DNA of 64,000 nucleotides from Ephydatia muelleri (GCA_013339895.1 JABACO010000002.1:13920926-13984925), one strand, 5' to 3'. Positions 22,648 to 62,179 are shown, counted from the stretch's first letter. Numbers and translations: made by a program. The notes: generated from the letters alone by a model not told the origin.

Positions 22648-23580
22648 GCTGTACTTATACGGCTGTCGGATAGGTAAAGCGCAGCTACGTTGGATACGGC
22701 ACAATTTAAAAAAAAACAACAACATATGTCTAACCTTTATTTCGAATTTTCTCGCGGTTGTCATTGCTTAGTTGAGATGCGGAGAAGAAGAGCACATGTT
22801 ATATGTGGGCTCACTGCGCTACACCCATCGCCAGCCATTCTAACAAAACCATGTAACGCTGCACGTTCGCACGTCCCAAGCGTCTGATTATACTCCATTG
22901 TAATTACGCCACGCCCCCATGTAAACACACCGGTGTAGCTGATCATCATGTTTCTTTACAGCTACCGTATTTGAATGGCATGCTTACCTGGCAGTCCACC
23001 CACCTTTTTTTAAAAACAAATGAGTGGATGCCCTATATCCTGCAGCGAGCTTGTGATTCACCCTCGACACAGTTGACTCACAATGAGCAGGTAATTTTTC
23101 CTTTCAATTAACTGGTCTGACTTATAGATTTACGGCATTGTCTCGTTCCCCACCGTGAACAAGCGTATGGACTAATCACAAAACGCTACCCGAGCCAATT
23201 GCAGTAGTAGCACACATCAATTGCCAGTAACAAAAAGTTTCCCTTCATGCTTCGAGGGGGGTGGGCGGGGTGGGCGGGGTGGCGGGGTGGCGGGGTGGGG
23301 GGTTGGTGGGTGGTGGATTTACTAGTAATTAATTAAACGTCATGTCAGACACACCCCTACAAATTCAGAACATGTATTAATTGTCAATTGACGTAGCTAG
23401 GGTGGCTACTTTGCATCTAGGAAGATACCTATTTGAACGTAAGTAACAACGGCGCCTTGCCCCGCACGCACAAGCGGGCGTCTTTTGGAATTAGTCACAA
23501 GCGCATTACTAGGCCTAGTATTAGGCGTGCGGTTCATGGTTTGTTTGTTCGGGTTCCAACTCGGCAGTTATCAGGAGAAA
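22648..23580. promoter_or_regulatory. Head-to-head intergenic region, putative bidirectional promoter
   Basis: The ankyrin gene starts leftward at 22,647 and the HERC-like gene rightward at 23,581, leaving 933 bp. No clear TATA box is seen. At 23,254-23,316 the plus strand is a G-rich tract with many GGGG runs separated by one or two bases (GTGGGCGGGGTGGGCGGGGT), suited to G-quadruplex formation and to Sp1/KLF-type GC boxes. Shared regulation is inference from arrangement alone. Confidence 0.5.
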
Positions 23581-51374
<27,794 letters not shown>

Positions 51375-52415
51375 ATACCTTTTGTTGACAGTGGACAACA
51401 TGTCCTGTGTACATGTACATGCATGTATGTATACTGCTGGGACCACCTTGTGAGAGACTGAATGTTGTACGTGGAATGTCAGAGTTGTTTATATACAATC
51501 CTCATTAGTTGTGGCCTTTTTTGTGTAACATACAAATGATAGTGTGCATATGAATGAATTTAATCTACATTATGATTCCAATGCCCTGCCTACAGCAATC
51601 TTGAATAGATAATATAATATAAATGGCTACCCGTCATAAACTGGAGTTTGTACATGTACATGTCATGTATACATGTAACCTCAAAAGCGTGAAGAAAAAA
51701 AAGGAATAACTTCATCAATCCTTCCACCACAGTTATAATATGTGATTTTGATCGCTTTAAAGTGTGCAATGGAATTAAGAGGAAGCCACAATGGTTATAA
51801 TGTCAACTGGTACAAGAACCTGGCTCACTTTAAATGAAAGGAAACACTATATGCTTGCAATCCAGCAGGAAGAATTGATCGCTAAAATCATTCTCCGGAT
51901 ACATATGACCTGCGCATATGTACAGTAATTCATTTCAATTGCATACAAGCTTGATGTTTTCTGTGGCTAAAATCTGATGCGAAAAATTCAATTCCGATCA
52001 ATGAACTTTGTTCTGAAGAGTTTCATCAACTCCAAATGTCAGCCTTAATTGTTAACTCACTAGCTGTAACATTAATATACTTACAACATGTACACCCACC
52101 CACTACATACAGCAAATGTTAAATTGATGTTGGGTTGCTGATCAGCATGCAACCCAACATCATTACATCGCGGCCAAACACCTCTTCACATGGATACTGC
52201 TGGGTGTGGCTCTATTGTGCACTGTACATTCACAAATTAAAGGCAAGTACCCATGGAAGGAGTGTTTGGCGGGTGTACTCAAAATTTCGTACTGTACCTG
52301 CCGATTTTCATCCCTATGGTCATGTGATCAGAGAGGTATGGGCCATTCTCTCACATTCAGGCGGGGTGAGTACCTCAGGCGCCTCCCATGGACACTGTTC
52401 GCGTACATGAGTCAA
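51375..52415. other. HERC 3' flank; hairpin at 52,126-52,161; no confident gene
   Basis: No clear polyadenylation hexamer stands out after the HERC stop. At 52,126-52,138 GATGTTGGGTTGC pairs perfectly with 52,149-52,161 around a 10-base loop. An open segment at 52,135-52,410 ends at a donor-like GGCGGG-GTGAGT but matches nothing I know. Confidence 0.5.
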
Positions 52416-52419
52416 TAAT

Positions 52420-52860
52420 GTTATTGCAAGTTAATTAGCATTATTGGTCGAATGAATATGGCTTATTATTTTTGTTAATGACCGGCAATTGCACTCTACA
52501 GTGTACTCATTTTATAGAAATCAATCACTGATAGTAACTATTACCGTAATTCAGTATAGCGTTATTAAACTGAAAAATCTCTTGATTGTTGAGGGCTAAC
52601 TATTTCATGATAACAATAATGTAACAGTTCAAACAGATGATTAACCCTGATTGTTGAAATAAATATTATTGTTGTGGATTGTAGTTATTTAATAGCACTT
52701 AAATTTTGTTTTGTGCTAGTGATAATTGCTGTGAATCAAATCATAAGCTTTATAACCATGGAGAATAAAACTTGTTCTGTTCATGCGTGGGACACCCTTT
52801 TATTCATTTACTCATTAACATCATCAAGTGGCAATTGAAGTAAATCATTACAAGAGCGGT
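52420..52860. repeat. Diverged copy of an AT-rich dispersed repeat (repeat R and flank)
   Basis: Blocks such as ATGGCTTATTATTTTTGTTA with GACCGGCAAT, and ACATCATCAAGTGGCAATTG, match 56,080-56,160 and 57,395-57,425. The spacing differs, so this is an old or rearranged copy. Confidence 0.6.
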
Positions 52861-53272
52861 TAAGATGATAAATGTCTTACATTTATTGGTAACACCCGTC
52901 ACGTGACGTACATTGGATTGGCCACATGGCACCACTCTTTAATTTCAGTTCAATGCATTCGCTTTATAGCTTGTCAGGACAGTTTATTCACAGAGTGGCT
53001 TCATTTCGGATACAAGCAACAACAGCGTTACCCATCGGCGGGTGGCAATCAGTGGCGCAGCTATAATAATATGCTTGGGTAGCAACCGAGATAATAAATA
53101 ATAAACACTCCTGAAGTAATGAATTGGTCCTAACAACGTAACACCTCGACTCGAGTCGCGCTCAATATACGTTGGGATTACGGCAGGTGTGACGTGACAA
53201 TGTGGGGAACATGGCTTCAATGCTGTTGAGAGATTTTGCTTCGCAGGACAAAAACAGAAGACTTATATATAT

Positions 53273-54064
53273 ATATGGAACGTTCTATACGAAAATGGGT
53301 CTTGTGGATTTCATTTTATAACATAACATTTAAATCGATATATCTTCCGTAATATTAACGCTATCGGGTTCCTATTTTTAACACAACATATCACACCATT
53401 ACTATGTGTGAAAATCCATTTTGGTGTCTTACACATGCGGGGTACCGACGTTACAAGGTCCGATACCCCGTAGGGTTCGAAACGGCCACATCTTCAGGTA
53501 GGAGTGTCCAAATCGGTTCAAAAGAGGTACCTATGTAGAAGGGTCCTACCGCTATTGATTTGTTCTGTTCGTTAATTTTTGCTTTATCCGTTATGGAGAT
53601 ACAAGTGTGCAAAGAAATTGCATATTTCCCGGGCGTTACGCGCCATTAACGTATTACGAGGACGTCCTCGAAGCCAGTCGTAATACGTTAATGGCGCGTA
53701 ACGCCCGGGAAATATGCAATTTCTTTGCACACTTGTATCTCCATAACGGATAAAGCAAAAATTAACGAACAGAACAAATCAATAGCGGTAGGACCCTTCT
53801 ACATAGGTACCTCTTTTGAACCGATTTGGACACTCCTACCTGAAGATGTGGCCGTTTCGAACCCTACGGGGTATCGGACCTTGTAACGTCGGTACCCCGC
53901 ATGTGTAAGACACCAAAATGGATTTTCACACATAGTAATGGTGTGGTATGTTGTGTTAAAAATAGGAACCCGATAGCGTTAATATTACGGAAGATATATC
54001 GATTTAAATTTTATGTTATAAAATGAAATCCACAAGACCCATTTTCGTATAGAACGTTCCATAT
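53273..54064. mobile_element. 790-bp near-perfect palindromic foldback element 2
   Basis: Left arm 53,273-53,659 and right arm 53,678-54,064, 387 bp each, are almost exact reverse complements around 18 bp (GGACGTCCTCGAAGCCAG). Termini read ATATGGAACGTTCTATACGA. The arms contain GTTAATTTTTGC and GGGTTCGAAACG, also present in related form in foldback element 1. No coding capacity. The near-identity of the arms implies recent formation or arm homogenisation. Confidence 0.92.
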
Positions 54065-55637
54065 GTGTTTTATGTGACATGCCTACTATCTCCTACCCAG
54101 TATAAACATAGATTAGCTGAAGAAAAGAAAAGGTTGCAGGTGCATTGAAATGCATTCTGAGTTTGTGATGTATGTGTGCTTTCATGTGCACATATATGTG
54201 TATGTGTGTATGTGTTTGTGTGTGTGCGTGTGTGTGCGTGTGTGTGTGTGAGTGTGTGTGTGAGTAAATATGAAATTTGACATTAATGGGACAACCATTG
54301 CAAAAGAATCCATCATTGGCATACACAGTTGCTGTCTAGTTACTAGGATTTTGATTCTTATTTATCTTTCCTCACTTTTTTATTTTTCATTAGGTGGTGG
54401 GCATGCACAGGCAGGAATAAGCCCCATATGTGTGATGTCCTTCAAACAGGAGTGCATCAATTAGAGAAAGTGTGTGGTCAAGTGAGTGTGGTTGACAAGG
54501 GAACTATATTGTTACAGGAAGGGGTTAAAATGGGTAGTGGCCAGCTGAGCAAGACACTACTGTCACATGACAGGAAGGAAGAACTGTGTGAAGCAGTTCT
54601 GGGGACTAGAATTTTGGTTGGTGTACCGAGATGAGTGTGGTGCATACATGTGCACACATAGCACATGCACGTGGACACTTTTCAACCAAAATAAAGAAAT
54701 GAAACGGAAAATAAGTGACAGTAAGACCAGTTGTGCTGATGAGACTGGTCACCTCAGGGCTCCTCCCACTCACCTCAATACCCCTGACCATTGGGAAGCG
54801 CCTGTGGAGTTGGGATGAAATGAGGTCTTGTGAGTTCAGTCTTGCTTTAAATAGCTGCTGCAAATCTGGTCTAACATGGACCTTGGCTATCAGAGAATGC
54901 AGCTAGCCTTAAGTTTGAAGCTCACTGTGAAAGGCAGTGCATAGCCTCATGTCCCCAAGTACCATTTGTCTCAGCTACCAGGGCTCACCAGACAATGGAC
55001 CATATTTTGCAGGATGGGATTTTTTAAATAATTATTTTTGCAGTTTGCAATTCCCACCCCAAATCCCATCCATGCTCATCACTTTTTTGAGATGTAGATA
55101 ATAGGTTTCAGCAGATCATAAATGTCTCACAAAAAATTGCATCTATTTCACATGCCGCTGAAGCATGCACATCAGCAGAGAAAAACAGTGTTTTCCTTGA
55201 AAGCAGTTGGTACAGTATGCAAGAGAATAATATTAGCTCCACTTTTTCTGAAAGGACCAACTCTGAAGGAGGCAGTGTTGACTAAAACGTTGAACACGCA
55301 TGGCATTGAACCAACTGCACTGCGCGCTTTTTATGAAAGAACGCAACGATCCAATACCATATAAAAATATTAATACGTACGCAATGCGCATTGCACTAAA
55401 GCTCTAGGCCATCTACTGAAATTGAATTGTTGTGCGGATTTATAACGATAGAGTATTCTGCTTCGTAAATATTTACAGCAACATTTATGCCCGCGCGTGA
55501 TCTAATATGCAATAGGAAAAAATGACTTTGTGCAATGATGGGTATCGTATGATTTGTATCTCTAGCTAGGCGCTTGGAAAGCGGGAAATGTGGTTGTCAC
55601 TCAGTGGTGTAGCCAGGGTAGTATTCATGCTAGGGTA
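54065..55637. other. No confident gene; GT-rich stretch at 54,165-54,265
   Basis: Open segments at 54,428-54,634 and 55,122-55,364 have no recognisable domain and no supporting splice pattern. I treat them as unassigned. Confidence 0.45.
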
Positions 55638-56225
55638 CACTGACTGCAATTATGAACATGTGCATGCAGTCTATTACAACGAAACAGTTGACATTTTTCT
55701 GATAATGCATATACAATAGAGTTGCCAAATTAATACATTTGATTTGCTGGAATGTTTCATTACTGATACAATAGAGATCATTGCCAAGTCCTCCCCCCCA
55801 CTCCCCCCACCCCCCCACCCCCAATTCCCAATGTCCCCTATACTGCATGTATGATTTTTCAATATCTCGATATCAGACAGTACAATGCCATACCATGCGA
55901 TATGGGGAGAGGGTAATAGAGTATTCATCTACAGGCTTGAAAATGCATCTACATGTATACATAGTGAGTCCACAAATGAATAGGTCAGGTCTCAATCATA
56001 GAATTATATCGCAATCAGTTAGATAGTGGTTTAGATGGCTCTGATTACTTGCATAATTTAGGTGGCAACATATTTAATAATACTTGGTTATTGCAATTTA
56101 ATTATTATGCTTTATTTTATGGCTTATTGAGTTTGCTAATAACCGGCAATCCCATTCTTTTTGTACTTAGAGAAAATCAACTTAACTTGACACAATCACT
56201 GCAGGTCCAACATATCAAATATCAA
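55638..56225. repeat. Repeat R, copy 1
   Basis: Begins ACTGCAATTATGAACATG; includes AGTGAGTCCACAAATGAA, GGTCAGGTCTCAATCAT, GGCTCTGATTACTT and TTATTGCAATTTAATTA. It matches 63,564-64,000 in the same orientation; its second half also matches 58,437-58,645. A C-rich run interrupts it at 55,796-55,821. Confidence 0.88.
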
Positions 56226-56254
56226 TGATTATAACAATAAATCTAATAGATCGC

Positions 56255-56450
56255 ATAATTGTTTACATCATTGTCTTGGACATTATTGCCTACTGAATAA
56301 TAATTCGTAATGGTGCTTGCTTGCACATGCTGGACAAGCATTATTGATGATTTTAATTAACAAATTGAATGACATAATCATCCTGTCATCCGAGGTTGTC
56401 CAACAAGGAAATCGATCCTCTTGGGCCAATCCTCTTCAGCCTCACAATAC
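56255..56450. repeat. Direct repeat, partner at 61,390-61,575
   Basis: Shared blocks include TTGTTTACATCATTG, GGACATTATTGCCTACTGAA, TAATGGTGCTTGCTTGCAC, GATGATTTTAATTAACAA and TTGGGCCAATCCTCTTCAGC. Same orientation, roughly 85-90% alike, non-coding. Confidence 0.88.
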
Positions 56451-56739
56451 ACTATGTGAGTTCACTGATGAAGTCTAAACAGTTGCTGTGCATTTTCTAT
56501 TGAGACGATGGCACACTGGGATGGGGTTCTGTCCGAATATTGAGGTGATGAAAAAGGAAGCTGGAATGATGGATGTAGAGTCCAACTTCCAGAAACCAGT
56601 TTGAAGTCATAGGTTTTAACTAGGGACTCATTCTAGATGCAATCCACTTTGCCTAGGTGTCATGGTGGGCTTGGAATTCAGCATGCTGTGTTGTTGGCAC
56701 CTTTTGCCATCTTGGCCTCAGCTGCTGCCCTTCAAACTT

Positions 56740-57170
56740 GCCTGACTAATTCACCTAGCTAATATGCAACCACCCCAGTTTAGTTATGTGAATGAAGCTT
56801 TTGTTGCTTGGTTCCAAGGGTGTCAGGAACAACCCCCCACTGATGCTGCTGCCCATCATCAGAAGACATGGGATTCTCTCAGGGTATCTTCCATCAAAGA
56901 CACTCATTTCTAAAATGCTCCTGATAAATTGCACAGAGGCTGTCTATTTGCGGCTTCTGGTATGAAGTCTGGGGTTGGTTAATGTCCTACCAATTGGCCT
57001 ATGAATGATTGATGCAACTGTTGTAACTTCTATGGGACTTTGACTGGGACTACCTGTGCGTAGAAGTCATACCTGCCAACACTGTGGAGCAGAGGTTTCT
57101 CAGTTTGCCACACATGGCTTAAGCAGCAAAAAGAGTGTAGGGCACCACAATGGCCATTTAATAGTCAACA
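56740..57170 (+). mobile_element. LINE B internal fragment
   Basis: Plus-strand reading includes FSYVNEAFVAWFQG, DAAAHHQKTWDSLRVSS and, near 57,110, SQFATHGLSSKKSVGHHNGH. This follows the LINE B pattern A-H-x-Q-K-x-W-D-S...T-H-G-L-S-C-x-x-S-x-G-R-H. The finger cysteine after G-L-S is changed and the frame is broken. Confidence 0.55.
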
Positions 57171-57450
57171 ACTTTACACACAGCACCTTAGTTACAGCTC
57201 ATATTTGATCACGTCACATGAATGTTATTGATTGTAGTTGGCTTATATCAATAGAAATTAAATTTCTTCACCTGAAGATTGCAGTGCATAACGTGATGAG
57301 CTTAATAGCCATTACTGTATTAGTATGGAGTTACAACAAAAAACAATTGTCCCGTTCATTTGTGGACACCTTGCATATCTGCGTGTTCATATTCGCATCA
57401 AAACATCATCAAATGGCGATTGAAGAAGTCAATGCATACATTACAACATG

Positions 57451-58082
57451 TTACCAGTTACAACGTTTCAGATGATAATTCAAACTTTCTTTGTGCAGGA
57501 AAGATTTATTACATCCAAAGTTGTTGCATCTCAATCTCTCACCAGTATGAATCCTGCTATGAGCTTTCAATGACCTTGGGCAACTGAACGATCTCAAGTT
57601 TGACAAAAGCACTTGTATGTTCTCTCCTTTGAATGGGTGTGCATGTGTGCCTTCAAGCATCGTTGTTGTGAAAATGCCTTTCCACATTGTTCACACTGAT
57701 GTTGTCTCTCTCGAGTATGAGTGATCATGTGATTCATCAGACTTGACTGTTGTGAAAATGCCTTTCCACATTGTTCACACTGATGTGGTCTCTCTCCAGT
57801 ATGAGTGAGCATGTGAGTTTTCAGATGTGACTGCTGTGAAAATGCCTTTCCACATTGTTCACATTGATGTGGTCTCTCTCCGGTGTGTGTTAGCATGTGA
57901 GTTTTCAGATTCCACTGCCGTGAAAATGCCTTTCCACACGTTGAAACGCTGTTTAGATCGCATTGTCTTGCTGCATTCAGCCATTTCAGTCTGTGTGCAG
58001 GTGTAGTAGCATCAATATTAGTACTCACATACTGCATCCCAACATTGGACTGTGCAATTGCATACACATGGAGTTTTTGCAC
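57451..58082 (-). pseudogene. C2H2 zinc-finger gene, minus-strand copy, frame-shifted
   Basis: Minus-strand fingers CGKAFSRQWNLKTHMLTH, CEQCGKAFSQQSHLKTHMLT, CEQCGKAFSQQSSLMNHMIT and CEQCGKAFSQQRCLKAHMHT are joined by TGERPHQ-type linkers. The frame ends at KCFCQT. The last two fingers (SFSCPRSLKAHSRIH; FGCNKSFLHKESLNYHLKRC) lie in another frame, because about 5 bp are extra near 57,597 relative to the plus copy. The first finger's leading cysteine region is also altered (NSVSTCGKAF). The first in-frame ATG is at 58,037. A DNA-binding role would be expected of an intact version. Confidence 0.85.
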
Positions 58083-58436
58083 TCAGACCCCAATGAGTCA
58101 ACGTACTACATGAGGACACTTACTCACTCGTCATTACTAATTTTAAGTTTCCTATGTAACGTGTTGAGTCGTTGGACGCGCAACGCCTCTTTCTTTCCCC
58201 ACGCGCTATGGTTTACCATGCATGGCGATAAAGCAACGTCTAGTCCCTTGAGTATTTGCGTGTGAATTAAAAAGAAGCTACTGACTTACCTCTAAAGGGA
58301 TATGCTTTAATTGGAATACGCCACATTCGTAGTCATTTTTATTAGCCCGCTATTTGCTTAGTCTCGTACCCAGACGCAAGTGCGTTATAGTTCTGGATGG
58401 ATTACATCACTGCTAGTTCTAGCAAGAAAGTATGAG

Positions 58437-58645
58437 GTCAGTTAGTTAGTGGTTTAGATGGCTCTCATTACTTACATAATGTAGGTGGCAACTACATTTA
58501 ATAATACTTGGTTATTGCAATTTAATTATTACGTTTTATTTTATGGCTTATTGAGTTTGCAAATAACCGGCAATTCCATTCTTTTCGTACTTAGAGGAAA
58601 TCAACTTAACTTAACACAATCACTGCATGTCCAACATATCAATAA
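58437..58645. repeat. Repeat R, copy 2 (second half)
   Basis: Starts CAGTTAGTTAGTGGTTTAGA and matches 56,015-56,220 and 63,900-64,000 in the same orientation, including AAATAACCGGCAATTCCATT. Confidence 0.88.
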
Positions 58646-58824
58646 TAATAACAATAAATGTGTATATTATTATGTACATGTATCATTAATAATAATACAG
58701 GCATTGTTTGCATATTAATAATATTTACAAGATGATTATTATTGACAAGATAATATTCAATATAACAATACAGATAAACAAGCACATAACATTAAGTAAA
58801 CAACCACCTAGACTAAATAATATT

Positions 58825-59295
58825 TCAGTAGCCTGCATCTGAAATGGTCCTTGAAAGAAGAGCTCTCACATTTGCCCTGACAAGGGTCATGCTCAGTCTC
58901 TGATATAGGGCTGTGACAGATGCAGACTTTGGGCAGTTCTGACGTGTGGCCAAGTGAGAGGCTAGCTGCGATAGTGCCCACTTTGCTTCAGTGCCCCAAC
59001 ACCCATAGGTCTCCACAGCTATTGGGATGCATACCCAACCCAGTTCTGCACATTTGGAATCGTTGGCCTTATGCTTTCTCTCCTCTGCTGCAAAGGCTGC
59101 AGACCCTGCTGTCACACTCGCTTCTGGTAAATTACTTGAGGTTAGCGGTGATGTGACAGTAAAGTCAAATGCAGCAGGCTTTCCCATCATCCAGTTTGCT
59201 GCCAGGACATCAGCTGGTCGCGTGTGGCGCTCCTCAGATGAAGAGCCATACCCAACCTCCACCTGAGCACTTATGCAGCTAATAATAATACACAT
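58825..59295 (-). mobile_element. LINE A 3' fragment, downstream copy
   Basis: A minus-strand open frame of 156 codons: RHTRPADVLAANWMMGKPAA, FDFTVTSPL, KHKANDSKCAELGWVC, VETYGCWGTEAKWALSQLAS and LSMTLVRANVRALLS to a stop at 58,825. It preserves the putative endonuclease residues (RPAD...FDFTV). It begins where the next LINE A copy ends (59,302), so two copies lie head to tail. Confidence 0.82.
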
Positions 59296-59301
59296 AAACA
59301 G

Positions 59302-61330
59302 TTATGACTGGATGCATCTGGTGAGGATGGCAGTGGCATTGGCTCTCACCAGATGTAAGTTTAGCCTGCTGTAAAGTTCAAATGTAACAGCTGACTTCAG
59401 TCTGCAGGTGTGAGTGGCAAGTCGTGAAGCCAGCTGGGAAAAGGCTTCCACGGCCTCCTTTCCCCATGCTCCATGGGTCTCACTACTAGGGGAACACACA
59501 ACCATCCCAGCTCATTACACTTGGCATCATTGGCCATGTGCTTTCTTGTTGCAGTGGCTTGAGCAGCTGAACCTGCTGACACTCCCGCTTCCAATAAGGT
59601 GAGTGTATTAAGCGGAGAGGTCACAGATATGTTAAAGGCAGCTGTCTTGCCAGTAGCCCAGTTGGTTAGCAATAGGTCAGCAGGACGAGTGTGGCTATGG
59701 TCAGCAGTGAGGTCATTGCCAGCTTCCACCTGGACACCAAGGTGAGCTCAATGACATATTTCAGACAGTACATCTCGCAGAGTGTTGTGACGTGTCACCA
59801 CATCACCCCCACGCTTACAGGTGATGGCATGATGTCCAAGGGGGTCCAGGGCAATGCCAGGGCACAGTGCACACTGGGATCCTTGAGATGTGCAGCCACC
59901 ACTTTATAGCAATTTGATGCACAGGTGGTTCAAGGTGTAGACCCAATCCTTGAGATGAAACTACTGACAGCCAAGAAGAAGCATGGGCAGATGAAATAGA
60001 AAGCAATCTTGCTCTGTCAGCAGTGGATGAATTTTCTAACATCAAGTTGAACATATGGGTGTCCAACATGCTGGAAAGCTTATTTTGCTGTACTGAAGGA
60101 GCTGAGAGAATAGCGTCGATCTGCAGTGCCATATCTGGTGGAACATTTGGATTAAAATATGCAACTGCAGAACAGAGATGATCGTTGGTCTTGGATCCAA
60201 ACCCAGAAGAGCAAACAGAGGCTATATAAGCTGCTGGTGCATGATGGTGTAGGGAGCGAAGACCCAAACCTCCTTTACTAAGGCCTAACATGGACTGCTT
60301 CCAAGCAACATCTGAAGTATCAACCGCAGTGCAGGAGGAGAAGCATCTGCGAACATCCTGATCATACAGCTGGAGAGCTGCATGTGATAGCGAAGGGGGT
60401 GTGGTACGTGCAAGATGGACAAGTCGACAGAAGCCACCACACATACGGAGCAAGGTAAGGGCAACCTGGGGATCAATTAAGCCCACATCGTCAAGCCTGG
60501 AGAGCAGGCTTTGGGCTTCCAACTGCTTGTGAGCAATGTAGTGATGGCAAAACTCAGCATCTCCTATGGGAGAACCCAGAATGTCTAAGTTAGGAGTGTG
60601 AGACTTTTTGATGGCAGCCGGAAAGAGGTCCAGCGAGCTGTGGCTAAACACCTCACACTTATGGATGTTAACATGAAGGTCAAGTGGTGGACCTAGCTCT
60701 TGAAGCATGGCCAATATGTTGTACACAGAGGACCCTGGACCTGCCAGAGCACCGTCATCCAAGTACCAGGCATGATAATTGAGACTGCAATCACCTCTGC
60801 TTGAGATGTCTGACACAAGAATATTTAATACCAGAGAGAACAGCAAAGGACCTAGGGGGTCACCCTGCTGAACACCCTGCTCCGATGTAAGGCAACCCAA
60901 AGGATGCCAGAGAAATGGGTGCTGGCTGTAACACCAGCTAGCCCAAGGGAGCAACTCTGGAAAGTGCTTGCCACACTCATTCAAGACTGCCTGGCGAGAC
61001 ACCATATTAAAGGCATTTTTAAGTTCCACCTTCAGGACAACAAAATCATTCTCCAACCAATGTTGCTCAATGCAATCCCTTAATCCATGGATCATTTGTT
61101 CTGCCCCAAGGGGGCACGCAACACCAAACTGAAAAGGGTGGAACAATTGTTGAGCCCTTACCTTAACTGCAGCACAGAGGCATTTTCCAACCAACCGGCG
61201 TAGGGCTTCTCCCACAGCAATGGGCCGGGCCGGACATCAAAAGGGCACCCAGGTTTGGATTTATTTAAAGCTGTAAGATTGCCTCCTGCCAGATAAGCTG
61301 TTACTTCAATTGGTGCCTTACCTGCGGCCA
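59302..61330 (-). mobile_element. LINE A, longest copy: RT + Cys/His finger + restriction-like endonuclease
   Basis: On the minus strand, 5' to 3': AYLAGGNLTALNKSKPGCP near 61,290; a 466-codon frame (61,215-59,815) with RT blocks FQFGVACPLGAEQMIHGLR, VLKVELKNAFNMVSRQAVL, QGVQQGDPLGPLLFSLVLN and the catalytic YLDDGAL; a finger CALCPGIALDPLGHHAITC; then RPADLLLTNW, AAFNISVTSPL, KHMANDAKCNELGW and the C-terminus LNLHLVRANATAILT. The order RT-finger-endonuclease is that of R2/CRE/NeSL-type LINEs. A frame change near 61,225, a stop near 59,745 and a frame change near 59,485 make it inactive. In the endonuclease, FDFTV of its neighbour reads FNISV here, losing the acidic residue. It sits between the arms of the inverted duplication. 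Confidence 0.85.
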
Positions 61331-61389
61331 AAAGAATGATTGTATTATTATCATTATAATTTATAATACATAAATGTAACAGATGACAT

Positions 61390-61575
61390 GATTGTTTACA
61401 TCATTGCTTTGGACATTATTGCCTACTGAATAATAATAGTCGTAATGGTGCTTGCTTGCACGTGCAGGACAAGCATTAATGATGATTTTAATTAACAATA
61501 TAATCATCTTGTCATCAGAGATTGTCCAACAAATGAGATTGATCTTCTTGGGCCAATCCTCTTCAGCAACCAACC
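61390..61575. repeat. Direct repeat, partner at 56,255-56,450
   Basis: See the partner entry; this copy lacks a few bases (AATATAATCATCTTGTC in place of a longer stretch) and ends at TTGGGCCAATCCTCTTCAGC. Confidence 0.88.
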
Positions 61576-61784
61576 AGTCCCTACCATAGTTACTTCACTA
61601 ATTTTCACCCACCGAGCTGTTTTTGCCAGCATCCGAAATGTAGCACCACTTCCGTTGTACAGATAAGACCTTACTATAACACGGCCGGATGTAATACATC
61701 ACGGTAATGTAATACATCCGGTGCTGTGTAAAAGGTCTGGGCACCGACACAGGTACGTCCTCTAAAATTGAATAGTAGACTTTT

Positions 61785-61893
61785 CGTACCCAGACCAAAT
61801 TACGTCACAGCTGCGGATGGATTACATCACCGCTACGCTAGAACTAGCGGTGATGTAATCCATCCACAGCTGACGTACTTGGGTCTGGGTACG
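61785..61893. mobile_element. Small palindromic MITE (CGTACCCAGACC ends)
   Basis: A 109-bp imperfect palindrome from CGTACCCAGACC to GGTCTGGGTACG, with inner arms GGATGGATTACATCACCGCTA and complement, centred on GCTAGAACTAGC. A half copy ends the left duplication arm at 58,366-58,423. A separate short palindrome (CGGATGTAATACATCACGG with GTAATGTAATACATCCG) lies at 61,687-61,721. Confidence 0.85.
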
Positions 61894-62179
61894 AGACTAA
61901 GCAAATAGCGGGTTAATAAAATTGACCACAAATGTGGCGTATTCCAATTAAAGCATATCCCTTTAGAGGTAAGTCAGTAGCTTCTATTTATTTCACACGC
62001 AAATACTCAAGGGACTAGACGTTGCTTTATCGTCATGCATGGTAAACCATAACACGTGGGGAAAGTAACAGGCGTTGCGCGTCCAACGACTCAACACGTT
62101 ACATGGGAAACTTAAATTAGTAATGACGAGTGAGAAAGTGTCCTCATGACATGTAGTACGCTGACTCATTGGGGTCTGA

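Larger units (their letters stand above)
56725..58423. repeat. Inverted duplication, left arm
   Basis: About 1.7 kb that recurs reversed at 61,837-63,533. It holds a LINE B fragment, a 3' flank and a minus-strand C2H2 gene, and ends at GCTAGTTCTAGC (58,412-58,423), which is the centre of the small palindrome intact at 61,785-61,893. Confidence 0.9.

Noticed and set aside
23485-23580. N-terminal extension of HERC with a hydrophobic stretch
   Set aside because: HERC3/4 proteins begin at M-L-x-W-G, matching 23,581; the upstream residues are probably untranslated.
54428-55364. Possible small genes at 54,428-54,634 and 55,122-55,364
   Set aside because: No domain, no homologue I recognise and no splice context.
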